Shown piece by piece: positions 45,987 to 55,284 of a stretch of 64,000 nucleotides of DNA. Made by a program: the position numbers and the translations under genes. The stretch's first letter is position 1. Every line of letters begins with the position of its first letter. Source of the DNA: Streptomyces tuirus (GTDB lineage Bacteria > Actinomycetota > Actinomycetes > Streptomycetales > Streptomycetaceae); the NCBI RefSeq assembly GCF_014701095.1, contig NZ_AP023439.1, positions 2,592,001 through 2,656,000 of the forward strand, given 5' to 3'. Below the pieces are notes generated by a model. The model was not told the origin of the DNA, ran no database searches, and saw nothing but the letters and a program-made list of their open reading frames with translations.

Positions 45987-46559
45987 ATGCGTACTCTGAT
46001 CAGCACCGCTTTCATCTCGCTCGACGGCGTCGTCGAGGCTCCGGGCGGCGAGCCCGGCTACCGGAACTCCGGCTGGACCTTCAAGCACACCGAGTTCCTT
46101 CCCGAGGCGTTCGAGATCAAGGGCCGGGAGCAGAAGGAAGCCACCGCGATGATGATGGGCCGCACCAGCTATGAGGCGTTCAGCCCCGTGTGGCCCGACA
46201 TGGAGGACTTCGCCGACTACAAGGTGATGCCGAAGTACGTCGTCTCCACGACCCTCGCCGAGGAGAACCTGGTGTCGAACTGGGGCGAGACGGTGATCCT
46301 GCGCTCACTCGACGAGGTCGCCGCACTGAAGGAGACCGAGGGCGGCCCGATCATCGTCCACGGCAGCGCCTCCCTCAGCCAGGCCCTCTCCGACGCCGGC
46401 CTGATCGACCGATACCACCTGCTCGTCTTTCCGCTCCTGCTCGGTGCGGGCAAGCGGCTCTTCAGCGCCACGGACAAGGACGCCCAGAAGCTGCGGCTCG
46501 TGGAGCACGAGGCCTACGCCAACGGGCTGCAGAAGAACGTCTTCGACGTCGTCCGCTGA
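45987..46559 (+). CDS. Dihydrofolate-reductase-like (RibD C-terminal domain) protein
   Basis: 190 residues with GAGGAA before the ATG. MRTLISTAFISLDGVVEAPGG, MMGRTSYEAFSPVW, YVVSTTL, IIVHGSASLSQALSDAGLIDRYHLLVFPLLLGAGKRLF are the conserved RibD_C/DHFR-like blocks including the NADPH-binding GSASL turn. Substrate unknown. A short Arg/Cys-rich frame overlaps its 5' end but is not convincing. Confidence 0.9.
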   Translation: MRTLISTAFISLDGVVEAPGGEPGYRNSGWTFKHTEFLPEAFEIKGREQKEATAMMMGRTSYEAFSPVWPDMEDFADYKVMPKYVVSTTLAEENLVSNWGETVILRSLDEVAALKETEGGPIIVHGSASLSQALSDAGLIDRYHLLVFPLLLGAGKRLFSATDKDAQKLRLVEHEAYANGLQKNVFDVVR

Positions 46560-46734
46560 CGAGCCCTGCCTGACGGGCGCCGGTCCGGGATGAGGCGAGG
46601 CCGTCCGGGCCGACACGACGCCCGGGGCGGCAACCGCCCTACGGTCCGGGCACCGGCACCCCGGGCCCCGTCGGGCACCGGCACCCCGGACCCCGTCGGG
46701 CGGCGGCGCCCAGGTCCCGCGCGGCCCGCGCGCC

Positions 46735-47784
46735 TCACGAAGCCCGCGGCACCCCCGAGGACCCGCGCACCATCAACTCCCCCCGCACCGAGGCGATCCC
46801 CCCGGGCGGTGCCTCCTCGCGTCCCATCGCGATCCGGCCGGCCCGGGCGCCGGCCTCCGTCAGCGGCAGCCGTACCGTCGTCAGCGACGGCACCGCGTCG
46901 ATGCTGAACGGCAGGTCGTCGAAGCCCGCCACCGACACGTCCTCCGGGATCCGCAGGCCGGAGTCGCGCAGGGCGGCGCACGCCCCCAGCGCGACGGAGT
47001 CGTTCGCCGCGACGACCGCCGTCAGCGACGGGTCACGCCGCAGCAGCTCCAGCGTCGCCTCGTAGCCGGACCGCCGGTCGTAGCGCCCGTGCACGGTCCA
47101 CCGGGGGTCCTCCTCGATGCCGTGCGCGGCCAGCGCGGCCCGGTGCCCTTCCAGCCGGTGCCGGGTGGTCGTGCGCTCCTCGGGGCCCGCGATGTAGCCG
47201 AGCCGGCGGTGGCCGAGCCCGATGAGGTGCTCGGTCAGCTCCTGCCCGCCACCGCGGTTGTCGAAGGTCAGCGCGATCGCCCCGGTCTCCGGGGCCGGCG
47301 GGCGCCCGCACAGCACGACCCGCGTCCCGGCCTGCGCCAGTTTCCGCACCTTCGCGCCCATGGCCGCCTGGTGCTCCGCGTCCTCGATCGCCCCGCCGGT
47401 CAGCACCACGGCCGCGGCGCGCTGCCGTTGCAGCAGCGTGAGATACGTCAGTTCCCGCTCCGGGGAGCCGCCCGTGTTGCAGACCACCGCGAGCCGCTCC
47501 CCGCCCGCCCGGCCGCCCGGGCCGCCGATCTCGGCCTGGATCGCGCTCGCCATGATCCCGAAGAACGGGTCGGCGATGTCGTTCACCAGGATCCCGACCA
47601 GGTCGGAGGTGGCGGCGGCCAGGGCGCTGGCAGGCCCGTTGAGCACGTAGTCCAGCTCGTCCACGGCCTTCAGCACCCGCTCCCGGGTGGACGCGGCCAC
47701 GGGGTAGTTCCCGTTCAGCACACGCGACACCGTCGCGGGCGAGACCTGCGCGCGGGCCGCCACGTCCGCCAGGGTCACCGTCAT
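46735..47784 (-). CDS. LacI-family transcriptional regulator
   Basis: 349 residues from ATG 47784. VTLADVAARAQVSPATVSRVLNGNYPVAASTRERVLKAV is the HTH and hinge, and the ligand-binding domain follows (LVGILVNDIADPFFG, VAANDSVALGACAAL, VAGFDDLPFSIDAVPSLTTVRLP). It is divergent from the dehydrogenase operon and probably represses it at the AAGCGCTT box (48022). The inducer is unknown. Confidence 0.92.
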   Translation of the reverse strand: MTVTLADVAARAQVSPATVSRVLNGNYPVAASTRERVLKAVDELDYVLNGPASALAAATSDLVGILVNDIADPFFGIMASAIQAEIGGPGGRAGGERLAVVCNTGGSPERELTYLTLLQRQRAAAVVLTGGAIEDAEHQAAMGAKVRKLAQAGTRVVLCGRPPAPETGAIALTFDNRGGGQELTEHLIGLGHRRLGYIAGPEERTTTRHRLEGHRAALAAHGIEEDPRWTVHGRYDRRSGYEATLELLRRDPSLTAVVAANDSVALGACAALRDSGLRIPEDVSVAGFDDLPFSIDAVPSLTTVRLPLTEAGARAGRIAMGREEAPPGGIASVRGELMVRGSSGVPRAS

Positions 47785-48021
47785 CTCGTCGTCCTCCGGT
47801 CGCGCATCTCGTCTCGTCTCCGCCCTCGTACACACCTGGACCACTGGTCATGGTTCCGGGCGGAACAGCACGTCGACCGCCCCCGCCCCGACGAACCCAT
47901 GGCCAAGGTTCCGTGCAGACCTTAAGCCCCCGACCCCGACTTGTTCGCCCCCTCGAACAACTCGTCCTGGTCACGGTCTTGTCCGGAGCGCGGTTCAGAG
48001 GCTAGCTTCTTCCTACATAGA

Positions 48022-48029
48022 AAGCGCTT
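48022..48029. promoter_or_regulatory. LacI-type operator core
   Basis: AAGCGCTT within GAAAGCGCTTGC, in the 338-bp divergent region between the LacI gene and the dehydrogenase operon, 94 bp before the first gene. Confidence 0.6.
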
Positions 48030-48122
48030 GCTGCAACGCTCACCAGTCCACGGGTGCCCCAGCGGGCCGCCCGTGAAGGGTGGGGCGTACGCGGCGCGAC
48101 GACCGCGTACGAAGGGAACGAC

Positions 48123-49274
48123 GTGACACGCAAGACGGTGCGTATCGCCATGAACGGCGTGACCGGGCGCATGGGCTACCGCCAGCACCTGGTCCGCTCC
48201 ATCCTCGCCCTGCGCGAGCAGGGTGGCCTCGACCTCGGCGACGGCACCGTGCTGTGGCCGGAACCGATCCTGGTCGGCCGCCGGGAACACGCGCTGAAGG
48301 CGATGGCCGAGCGGCACGGGCTGGAGCACTGGTCGACGGACGTGGACGCGGTCCTCGCCGACGAGACGGTGGACATCTACTTCGACGCGCAGGTCACCTC
48401 CGCCCGCGAGGAGGCGCTGAAGAAGGCCATCGCGGCCGGCAAGCACGTCTACACCGAGAAGCCGACCGCCACCGGCCTCGACGGCGCCCTGGACCTGGCC
48501 CGACTTGCGAACGAGGCCGGCATCAGGCACGGCGTCGTCCAGGACAAGCTCTTCCTCCCGGGCCTGCTGAAGCTGAAGCGCCTGATCGACGGCGGCTTCT
48601 TCGGCCGGATCCTCTCCGTGCGCGGCGAGTTCGGCTACTGGGTCTTCGAGGGCGACTGGCAGCCTGCCCAGCGCCCCTCCTGGAACTACCGGTCCGAGGA
48701 CGGCGGCGGCATCGTCGTCGACATGTTCCCGCACTGGGAGTACGTGCTGCACGAGCTGTTCGGCCGGGTGAAGTCCGTGCAGGCGCTGACCGCCACGCAC
48801 ATCCCGCAGCGCTGGGACGAGAACGACAAGCCCTACGACGCGACGGCCGACGACGCCGCCTACGGCATCTTCGAGCTCGACGGCGGCACGATCGCCCAGA
48901 TCAACTCCTCCTGGGCCGTCCGCGTCAACCGCGACGAGCTGGTGGAGTTCCAGGTGGACGGCACCGAGGGCTCCGCGGTCGCGGGCCTGCGCAACTGCCG
49001 CGTCCAGCACCGCAGCGCCACCCCCAAGCCGGTCTGGAACCCGGACATCCCCGCCACGGAGGTCTTCCGCGAGCAGTGGCAGGAGGTCCCGGACAACACC
49101 GAGTTCGACAACGGCTTCAAGGCCCAGTGGGAGCTGTTCCTGCGGCACGTCTACGCCGACGCCCCCTACCACTGGGACCTGCTGGCCGGTGCCCGCGGTG
49201 TCCAGCTCGCCGAGCTGGGCCTGAAGTCCTCGGCCGAGGGCCGCCGTCTCGACGTACCGGAGATCGCGCTGTGA
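48123..49274 (+). CDS. Gfo/Idh/MocA family oxidoreductase
   Basis: 383 residues from GTG 48123 (GGGAACGAC upstream). IAMNGVTGRMGYRQHLVRSI is a Rossmann turn (GxTGxMG), KHVYTEKPTA carries the family EKP motif, and GGGIVVDMFPHWEYVLHELFG the H/D catalytic region. It should oxidise a sugar or cyclitol with NAD(P). First gene of a three-gene operon with GTGA overlaps. Confidence 0.92.
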   Translation: MTRKTVRIAMNGVTGRMGYRQHLVRSILALREQGGLDLGDGTVLWPEPILVGRREHALKAMAERHGLEHWSTDVDAVLADETVDIYFDAQVTSAREEALKKAIAAGKHVYTEKPTATGLDGALDLARLANEAGIRHGVVQDKLFLPGLLKLKRLIDGGFFGRILSVRGEFGYWVFEGDWQPAQRPSWNYRSEDGGGIVVDMFPHWEYVLHELFGRVKSVQALTATHIPQRWDENDKPYDATADDAAYGIFELDGGTIAQINSSWAVRVNRDELVEFQVDGTEGSAVAGLRNCRVQHRSATPKPVWNPDIPATEVFREQWQEVPDNTEFDNGFKAQWELFLRHVYADAPYHWDLLAGARGVQLAELGLKSSAEGRRLDVPEIAL

Positions 49275-50422
49275 CGATCCAGCTCCCCACCGCGGACGGG
49301 GGATTCAAGGCGTACGAACCCCGCCTCGAACCCCTCGCCGTCACGACCGGCACGCCCTTCACCTCCCGTACGGTCTTCTCGGCCGCCCATGTCGTCGCCG
49401 ATCCGTTCGCGGACGTCTCCCCGGACTCCCCGGCCGCCGTCGACTGGGACGCCACCCTCGCCTTCCGCCGCCATCTGTGGTCCCACGGGCTGGGGGTCGC
49501 CGAGGCGATGGACACCGCCCAGCGCGGCATGGGCCTGGACTGGGCGGGCGCGGCCGAGCTGATCCGCCGCAGCGCCGCCGAGGCCAAGGCGGTCGGCGGG
49601 CTCATCGCCTGCGGTGCCGGCACCGACCAGATCGCCTCCGGTTCGCTCGCGGAGGTCCGCGCGGCCTACGAGGAGCAGCTCGCCCTCGTCGAGCAGTCCG
49701 GCGCCCAGGCCATCCTGATGGCGTCCCGGGCGCTCGCGGCGGCCGCCAAGGGCCCCGAGGACTACCTGGAGGTCTACGGCCATCTGCTGCGCCAGGCCGG
49801 CGAGCCGGTCATCCTGCACTGGCTGGGCCCGATGTTCGACCCGGCCCTGAAGGGCTACTGGGGCTCGTCCGACCTGGACACGGCGACGGACACCTTCCTG
49901 GAGGTCATCGCCGCCCACCCGGACAAGGTCGACGGCATCAAGGTCTCGCTGCTGGACGCCCGGCGCGAGATCGACATCCGCCGCCGGCTCCCGAAGGGCG
50001 TGCGCTGCTACACCGGCGACGACTTCAACTACCCCGAGCTGATCGCGGGCGACGAGCAGGGCTTCAGCCACGCGCTGCTCGGCATCTTCGACCCGCTGGG
50101 TCCGCTGGCGGCGCAGGCGGTCCGGGTCCTGGACACGGGCGACGTGCAGGGCTTCCGCAACCTGCTGGACCCCACGGTCGGCCTCTCCCGCCACCTGTTC
50201 CGGACCCCGACCCGCTTCTACAAGACGGGTGTGGTCTTCCTGGCCTGGCTGGCGGGCCACCAGTCGCACTTCACGATGGTCGGCGGCCTCCAGTCGGCCC
50301 GCTCGCTGCCGCACTTCGCGACGGCGTACGAACTGGCCGACGGGCTGGGGCTGTTCCCCGACCCCAAGCTGGCGGAAGAACGGATGAAGACGCTGCTGAG
50401 CATGTACGGGGTGAACCAGTGA
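49271..50422 (+). CDS. DUF993-type dihydrodipicolinate-synthase-like protein
   Basis: 383 residues from GTG overlapping the dehydrogenase stop. The sequence has DWDATLAFRRHLWSHGLGVAEAMDTAQRGMGLDW, VGGLIACGAGTDQI, ILHWLGPMFDPALKGYWG and KVDGIKVSLLD, consistent with a class I aldolase-like barrel with a Lys on strand 6 (DGIKVS). The family has no firmly known reaction. With an oxidoreductase before and an isomerase after, it is likely to cleave the keto intermediate made by them (inference). Confidence 0.85.
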   Translation: MTIQLPTADGGFKAYEPRLEPLAVTTGTPFTSRTVFSAAHVVADPFADVSPDSPAAVDWDATLAFRRHLWSHGLGVAEAMDTAQRGMGLDWAGAAELIRRSAAEAKAVGGLIACGAGTDQIASGSLAEVRAAYEEQLALVEQSGAQAILMASRALAAAAKGPEDYLEVYGHLLRQAGEPVILHWLGPMFDPALKGYWGSSDLDTATDTFLEVIAAHPDKVDGIKVSLLDARREIDIRRRLPKGVRCYTGDDFNYPELIAGDEQGFSHALLGIFDPLGPLAAQAVRVLDTGDVQGFRNLLDPTVGLSRHLFRTPTRFYKTGVVFLAWLAGHQSHFTMVGGLQSARSLPHFATAYELADGLGLFPDPKLAEERMKTLLSMYGVNQ

Positions 50423-51252
50423 GCGGGTCCTTGGAACGTTTCTCCATCAACCAGATGACGGTGAAGCAGCTGTCGCTGCCGGAACTGGTGGACGGCTGCG
50501 CCCGGTTGGGCATCCGCAACGTGGGGCTCTGGCGCGAGCCGGTGCGGGAGCACGGCCTGGAGGCCACCGCCAAGCTGGTCCGGGACGCGGGGCTGACGGT
50601 GACGACGCTGTGCCGGGGCGGCTTCCTCACGGCGATCGACCCGGCGGAGCGCGCCGCGGCCCTGGCCGACAACCGCCGCGCGATCGACGAGGCGGCGGCG
50701 CTGGGCACGGACACGCTGGTCCTGGTCTCGGGCGGGCTGCCCGCGGGCTCGAAGGACCTGCGCGGCGCCCGGGAGCGCATCGCGGACGCCCTGGCGGAAC
50801 TCGGCCCGTACGCCGAGCGGCACGGGGTCCGGCTGGCGATCGAGCCGCTGCACCCCATGTTCGCCTCGGACCGCTGTGTGGTGTCGACGCTGGCGCAGGC
50901 CCTGGACCTCGCCGAACGCTTCCCGGCGCACCAGGTCGGCGTCACGGTCGACACGTACCACATCTGGTGGGACGACACCGCGCCCGCGCAGATCGCCCGG
51001 GCGGGTGCGGGCGGGCGCATCCACACCTTCCAGCTCGCCGACTGGACGACGCCCCTCCCGCAGGGCGTCCTCACCGGCCGCGGTCAGATCGGCGACGGGT
51101 CGATCGACATGCGGGAGTGGCAGGACCGCGTGGAGGCGGCCGGGTACACCGGTGCCATCGAGGTGGAGCTGTTCAACGACGTCCTGTGGGCACGGGACGG
51201 CCAGGAGGTGCTGGCCGAGACGGCGCAGAGGTTCATCGAACACACCCGCTGA
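50419..51252 (+). CDS. Sugar phosphate isomerase/epimerase family protein
   Basis: 277 residues from GTG overlapping the previous stop. RFSINQMTVKQLSLPELVDGCARLGIRNVGLWRE, LAIEPLHPMFASDRCVVST, VTVDTYHIWWD, HTFQLADW and AIEVELFND provide the Glu, Asp/His, His and Glu metal ligands of the xylose-isomerase-like barrel. Probably isomerises the same substrate handled by the other two enzymes. Terminator follows. Confidence 0.9.
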   Translation: MSGSLERFSINQMTVKQLSLPELVDGCARLGIRNVGLWREPVREHGLEATAKLVRDAGLTVTTLCRGGFLTAIDPAERAAALADNRRAIDEAAALGTDTLVLVSGGLPAGSKDLRGARERIADALAELGPYAERHGVRLAIEPLHPMFASDRCVVSTLAQALDLAERFPAHQVGVTVDTYHIWWDDTAPAQIARAGAGGRIHTFQLADWTTPLPQGVLTGRGQIGDGSIDMREWQDRVEAAGYTGAIEVELFNDVLWARDGQEVLAETAQRFIEHTR

Positions 51253-51271
51253 CCGGGCTGCCGCACCAGGC

Positions 51272-51311
51272 CCGCTGCCCCGCCCCGCCTGCCATGGGGG
51301 CGGGGCAGCGG
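51272..51311 (+). terminator. Terminator of the dehydrogenase operon
   Basis: Perfect 15-bp stem (51272-51286 with 51297-51311), 10-nt loop, 20 bp after the isomerase stop. Confidence 0.9.
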
Positions 51312-51343
51312 CATGTCCGGGCCGAGGGTCCCGCCCGAGCACG

Positions 51344-51412
51344 GCCGGCACCGGCCCCGGCATCGGCATCGGCACCGGCCCCGGCATCGGCATCGGCATC
51401 GGCATCCGGGGT
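51344..51412. repeat. Tandem CGGCATCGGCAC(C) repeats
   Basis: 6-bp units organised in a 24-bp higher-order period, noncoding, in the 269-bp gap before the propeller-like gene. Confidence 0.8.
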
Positions 51413-51521
51413 GTCCCCGCCGCTCCGGATGCACCCGTCCCCCTGGCGTGACAGGCTTTTCCCAAGGACTCGGCCGGTCGTACCGCTCTCGCTTCCCCTC
51501 GCCCTGATTCGGAGAGCAGCC

Positions 51522-52706
51522 ATGGCCGACTTCCTCGTCAACACCACCAAGTCCGGCGACCAGCTCCAGCCCGCCGCCGACGCCCTGTTCGGCACGCAGT
51601 TCCTGGAGCTGTGGTCGGACGAGAGCGACTTCGTCATCAAGGGGCAGTTCCTGGCGGACGACGGCGACAAGCTCGGGGACGAGTTCGCGGTCAGCTCGCA
51701 GCCCTCCGACGGGCCCGGAGTGCGGCCGTTGTGGCCGTCCGTGCTGTCCGCCGGGATCAGCGGCCAGTTCGCCGTATGGCTGGAGACCCCGTTCGGGACG
51801 CCCGGGCCGAGCCCCTCCGTGAAGCTCCAGCGGTTCACCGAGGGCCGGAAGTCCGGTCCGGAGACGCTCGTCACGGCGGACGCGGACCCGAAGGTCCGGC
51901 CCTGCCTCGCGTTCATGATCGACGGTGGTGTGCTGGTCACCTGGGCGAGCCGGCGGCCCGACCAGCGCATCCGCGCGCGCCGGTTCCACGCGGACGGCAG
52001 CGCGGCCACACCGGAGTTCACGGTCAGCACGACCGAGGGCTTCCACGAGAAGCCCGCGGCCTCGATCCTCACCAACGGCAACGTGGTCGTCGCCTGGTCG
52101 ACGGACCCCTCGGCGATCGGCGGCGGCCGGCTCACCCTGCGGTTCTTCGACTTCGAGGGCAACCCGGTGGGCGGGGAGATCCAGCCCGACGTCGGCGGCT
52201 TCACGGGGGTCAACGCGATCACCCTGCTCGACAGCGGCCGCTTCGTCGTCGCGCACATCGAGGGCATCCAGCCCAGCGACCTGGGCAAGCCGCAGACCAC
52301 GATCGCGGCCAGCATCTTCCAGCCGGACGGCACCGAGACCTTCGACATCACGGCCGGCAACCCCCGGGGCTTCACCCGGAGCTCGCCGTCGCTGTCCCGG
52401 CTGCCCGGCGGGCGCTTCCTGATGGCGTGGGTGGAGGAGAGCGCGGACACGCACGACACCGTGCCGACGGTGCTGGCCAAGATCTGCTCGGACGGCCAGG
52501 GTTCACTCGGTGACCCGGTGCGGGTCAGCACGGCCGACCCCGGGCGGCGGTCCCACACCTGCACCGCGACGGCCTTCGGCAACGGACCGGAGAGCGTGCT
52601 CGTCACCTGGGACGACGACAGCCACCTGGACGGCGACACGGGCTTCGGCGTACGGGCCCGCACGTTCCACGTCAGCCCGCCCGGAATGCTGGTCGAGGCG
52701 TCCTAG
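51522..52706 (+). CDS. Repeat-containing, propeller-like protein of unknown function
   Basis: 394 residues, GGAG before the ATG. No signal peptide. The chain shows six to seven imperfect ~50-residue repeats whose cores read like GQFAVWLET, GVLVTWASR, GNVVVAWST, GRFVVAHIEG, GRFLMAWVEE, ESVLVTWDDD, each followed by a polar turn and an R.F..DG strand. This suggests a beta-propeller or stacked beta-sandwich. The protein begins MADFLVNTTKSGDQ. No enzyme motif recognised; a carbohydrate- or protein-binding role is possible. Confidence 0.75.
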   Translation: MADFLVNTTKSGDQLQPAADALFGTQFLELWSDESDFVIKGQFLADDGDKLGDEFAVSSQPSDGPGVRPLWPSVLSAGISGQFAVWLETPFGTPGPSPSVKLQRFTEGRKSGPETLVTADADPKVRPCLAFMIDGGVLVTWASRRPDQRIRARRFHADGSAATPEFTVSTTEGFHEKPAASILTNGNVVVAWSTDPSAIGGGRLTLRFFDFEGNPVGGEIQPDVGGFTGVNAITLLDSGRFVVAHIEGIQPSDLGKPQTTIAASIFQPDGTETFDITAGNPRGFTRSSPSLSRLPGGRFLMAWVEESADTHDTVPTVLAKICSDGQGSLGDPVRVSTADPGRRSHTCTATAFGNGPESVLVTWDDDSHLDGDTGFGVRARTFHVSPPGMLVEAS

Positions 52707-52709
52707 CGG

Positions 52710-53008
52710 CGGCCGCCGGGTCCGGCGACACCGCGGAACGGCAACGCCATCTGCTCGTCCCCGCGGGGCATCCCTTCGCCGGGCGGACGGCCGTACGGCG
52801 GGAGGAGCTGGGCGGCGAGCGGTGGATCTGCCGGCCGCCGGGACGCGGGGCGCTGCCCGCCGGGGTGGAGGTGGCGCTCGATCCGATGCCGGTGCGGCGG
52901 CTGTCCGCGCTGTGGCGGGCGGGGGCGGCGCGGCGTCCGGCCATCGTGGAGTGCGTCCGGGTGCTCGGCGAGCAGTGGCCGAAGGTGGCGGCTCAGCCGC
53001 CCCGTTGA
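52710..53008 (+). pseudogene. C-terminal fragment of a LysR-family regulator
   Basis: An open frame without a start reads LLVPAGHPFAGRTAVRREEL, GERWICRPPG, LDPMPVRRLSALWRAGAARRP, AIVECVRVLGEQWP. This is the end of a LysR effector domain; the HTH and most of the sensor domain are gone. Its left boundary touches the stop of the propeller-like gene, suggesting a deletion at that point. Confidence 0.65.
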
Positions 53009-53250
53009 CGCCCTGGTTCCTCCCGCGTACCGACTTGCGGAAATCCGGGCCGAGTCGGGAACCCGGCCCGGACCGTGCCCGTCCAATCGCAGGCCGCAGG
53101 AGAGTCACCGCGGTGCGGTGTCGGCCCTCGCCACTGGCTGCGATCGCTGACCACCCTCTCCGCCGTACCGCGGCAGGCGGCCCCACCGCCATCGGCGCGC
53201 CCCCCTCCAACCGCGCCGGTGGCGGCCCTTCGCTGTTGCTGCGCGTTCCC

Positions 53251-53297
53251 TTGACTGGCAGAAACTTCCCGGATATTGGTGACCTCTTGGAAGTTTC
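53251..53297 (+). promoter_or_regulatory. Promoter with inverted-repeat operator before the GH3 gene
   Basis: TTGACT (53251-53256), 17 bp, TATTGG (53274-53279). Perfect 9-bp arms GAAACTTCC (53261-53269) and GGAAGTTTC (53289-53297) flank the -10 box, so a bound regulator would block transcription. Confidence 0.65.
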
Positions 53298-53338
53298 CTT
53301 CAGTGGATCCGAGCGGATCACCTCCGGAAGGAGCGCAC

Positions 53339-55171
53339 GTGCACGACACCGGCACGGAAAGCACGGGAAACACCGCACAGCCCTCCAGACGCACCGTCCT
53401 CGCCGCCACGGCCGGCGTCACCGCCGCCCTCGCGGCCGCCGGGCCCGCGCACGCCGCCGCCCCGGACGACAGCCGGCTGCGCGCCCTCGTCTCCCGCATG
53501 ACGCTGGAGGAGAAGGTCGGCCAGCTCTTCGTGATGCGGGTCTACGGCCACTCCGCCACGGCACCCGACCAGGCCGACATCGACGCCAACCTCAAGGAGA
53601 TCGGGGTCCGCACGGCCGCCGAGCTGCTGGCGAAGTACCGGGTCGGCGGCATCATCTACTTCGCCTGGGCGCACAACACCCGCGAGCCGCACCAGATCGC
53701 CGATCTCTCCAACGGCATCCAGAAGGCCTCCCTGGAGCTGCCGCGCGGGCTGCCCGTGCTCATCTCCACCGACCAGGAGCACGGGATCGTCGCCCGGGTC
53801 GGCAAGCCCGCCACGCTGTTCCCGGGGGCCATGGCCGTCGGGGCGGGCGGGTCGCGCTCCGACGCCCGGACGCTCGGCCGGATCGCGGGCGCCGAGCTGC
53901 GGACGATGGGCATCCGCCAGGACTACTCCCCCGTGGCCGACGTGAACGTCAACCCGGCCAACCCGGTCATCGGCGTACGGTCGTTCGGCGCCGATCCGCG
54001 GGCGGTGTCCGCGCTGGTGGCCGCCGAGGTCGCCGGGTACCAGGGGTCCGGGGTCGCGGCGACCGCCAAGCACTTCCCCGGGCACGGCGACACCAACGTC
54101 GACAGCCACACCGGCTTCCCGACCATCACGCACAGCCGGGAGCTGTGGGAGAAGCTGGACGCTCCGCCGTTCCGGGCGGCGATCGCCGCGGGCATCGACT
54201 CGATCATGACCGCGCATCTGATGGTCCCGGCCCTCGACGACTCCGGCGACCCGGCCACCCTCTCCCGCCCGATCCTCACCGGCATCCTGCGCGAACGCCT
54301 CGGCTACGACGGGGTCGTGGTCACCGACTCCCTCGGCATGGAGGGCGTGCGCAGCAAGTACGGCGACGCCCGGGTGCCGGTCCTCGCCCTGAAGGCGGGC
54401 GTGGACCAGCTGCTCAACCCGCCCGACCTCGCCCTCGCCTGGAACGCCGTGCTGACCGCCGTGCGCGAGGGCGAGCTCACCGAGGCCCGGCTCGACGAAT
54501 CGATCCTGCGGGTGCTGCGGCTGAAGTCCAGGCTGGGGCTGTTCCGTTCGCCGTACGTCGGTCACGCAGGGGTCGACCGGATCGTCGGGACGCGGGCGCA
54601 TCTGGCGGCGGCCGACCGGATCGCCGAGCGGACGACCACGCTGCTCGTCAACGAGGGGCGGCTGCTGCCGCTGTCGCGCCGCCGGTACCCCAGGGTGCTG
54701 GTCGTCGGGGCGGACCCGGCGTCGCCGTCCGGCACGACGGGACCGCCCACGGGCGTGCTCGCGGGCGCGCTGAGCGAACTGGGCTTCACCGCCACGGCCC
54801 TGTCCACCGGCACGGCCCCGTCCGCGGCGACGATCGCCAAGGCGGTCGCGGCGGCACGGGACGCGGACGCGGTGGTGGCCGCCACGTACAACGTCACCGC
54901 AGGCAGCGGCCAGAGGGCACTGGTGGAGCAGCTCGTGGCGACCGGGAGGCCGGTCGTGGCGGTGGCGATCCGCAACCCCTACGACGTGGCCCAGCTGCCG
55001 TACGCGCCGGCCTGTCTGGCCACCTACTCCTGGACCGACGTCGAACTGCGGTCCGCGGCACGGGTGATCGCCGGGCGGGTGAAGCCGCGCGGCAGGCTGC
55101 CGGTGCCGGTGCAGCGGGCGGATGATCCGGAGCAGGTGCTGTACCCCGTCGGCTACGGGCTGTCGTACTAG
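53339..55171 (+). CDS. Secreted glycoside hydrolase family 3, beta-N-acetylhexosaminidase-like
   Basis: 610 residues from GTG 53339 (GGAAGGAG upstream). A twin-arginine signal (SRRTVLAATAGVTAALAAAGPAHA) leads to a GH3 barrel with KHFPGHGDTNVDSH, the motif of NagZ-type beta-N-acetylglucosaminidases, and VVVTDSLGMEG with the nucleophile Asp. A C-terminal alpha/beta sandwich (from about 425) is present, as in two-domain members. It should release GlcNAc from chitin or peptidoglycan fragments outside the cell. Confidence 0.92.
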   Translation: MHDTGTESTGNTAQPSRRTVLAATAGVTAALAAAGPAHAAAPDDSRLRALVSRMTLEEKVGQLFVMRVYGHSATAPDQADIDANLKEIGVRTAAELLAKYRVGGIIYFAWAHNTREPHQIADLSNGIQKASLELPRGLPVLISTDQEHGIVARVGKPATLFPGAMAVGAGGSRSDARTLGRIAGAELRTMGIRQDYSPVADVNVNPANPVIGVRSFGADPRAVSALVAAEVAGYQGSGVAATAKHFPGHGDTNVDSHTGFPTITHSRELWEKLDAPPFRAAIAAGIDSIMTAHLMVPALDDSGDPATLSRPILTGILRERLGYDGVVVTDSLGMEGVRSKYGDARVPVLALKAGVDQLLNPPDLALAWNAVLTAVREGELTEARLDESILRVLRLKSRLGLFRSPYVGHAGVDRIVGTRAHLAAADRIAERTTTLLVNEGRLLPLSRRRYPRVLVVGADPASPSGTTGPPTGVLAGALSELGFTATALSTGTAPSAATIAKAVAAARDADAVVAATYNVTAGSGQRALVEQLVATGRPVVAVAIRNPYDVAQLPYAPACLATYSWTDVELRSAARVIAGRVKPRGRLPVPVQRADDPEQVLYPVGYGLSY

Positions 55172-55284
55172 ACGTACGCCACAGCTCGGGCGCACCACCC
55201 CCAACGTGCGCAAACCGCCCCGTGTGTCTGGCGTGCGCCCGCTACGGCGGGTCACGCTGGGCGAGCACACTCGGGGGGACGGCG

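Noticed and set aside
45904..45999. A 31-codon Arg/Cys-rich frame (MRRSRACCASVRRR...) that looks like a Cys-attenuation leader peptide.
   Set aside because: It overlaps the start of the reductase-like gene and no sulfur gene or terminator-type structure follows.
46645..46705. Two copies of a 25-bp CGGGCACCGGCACCCCGG-type repeat.
   Set aside because: GC-rich simple sequence behind a gene, with no structure suggesting a function.
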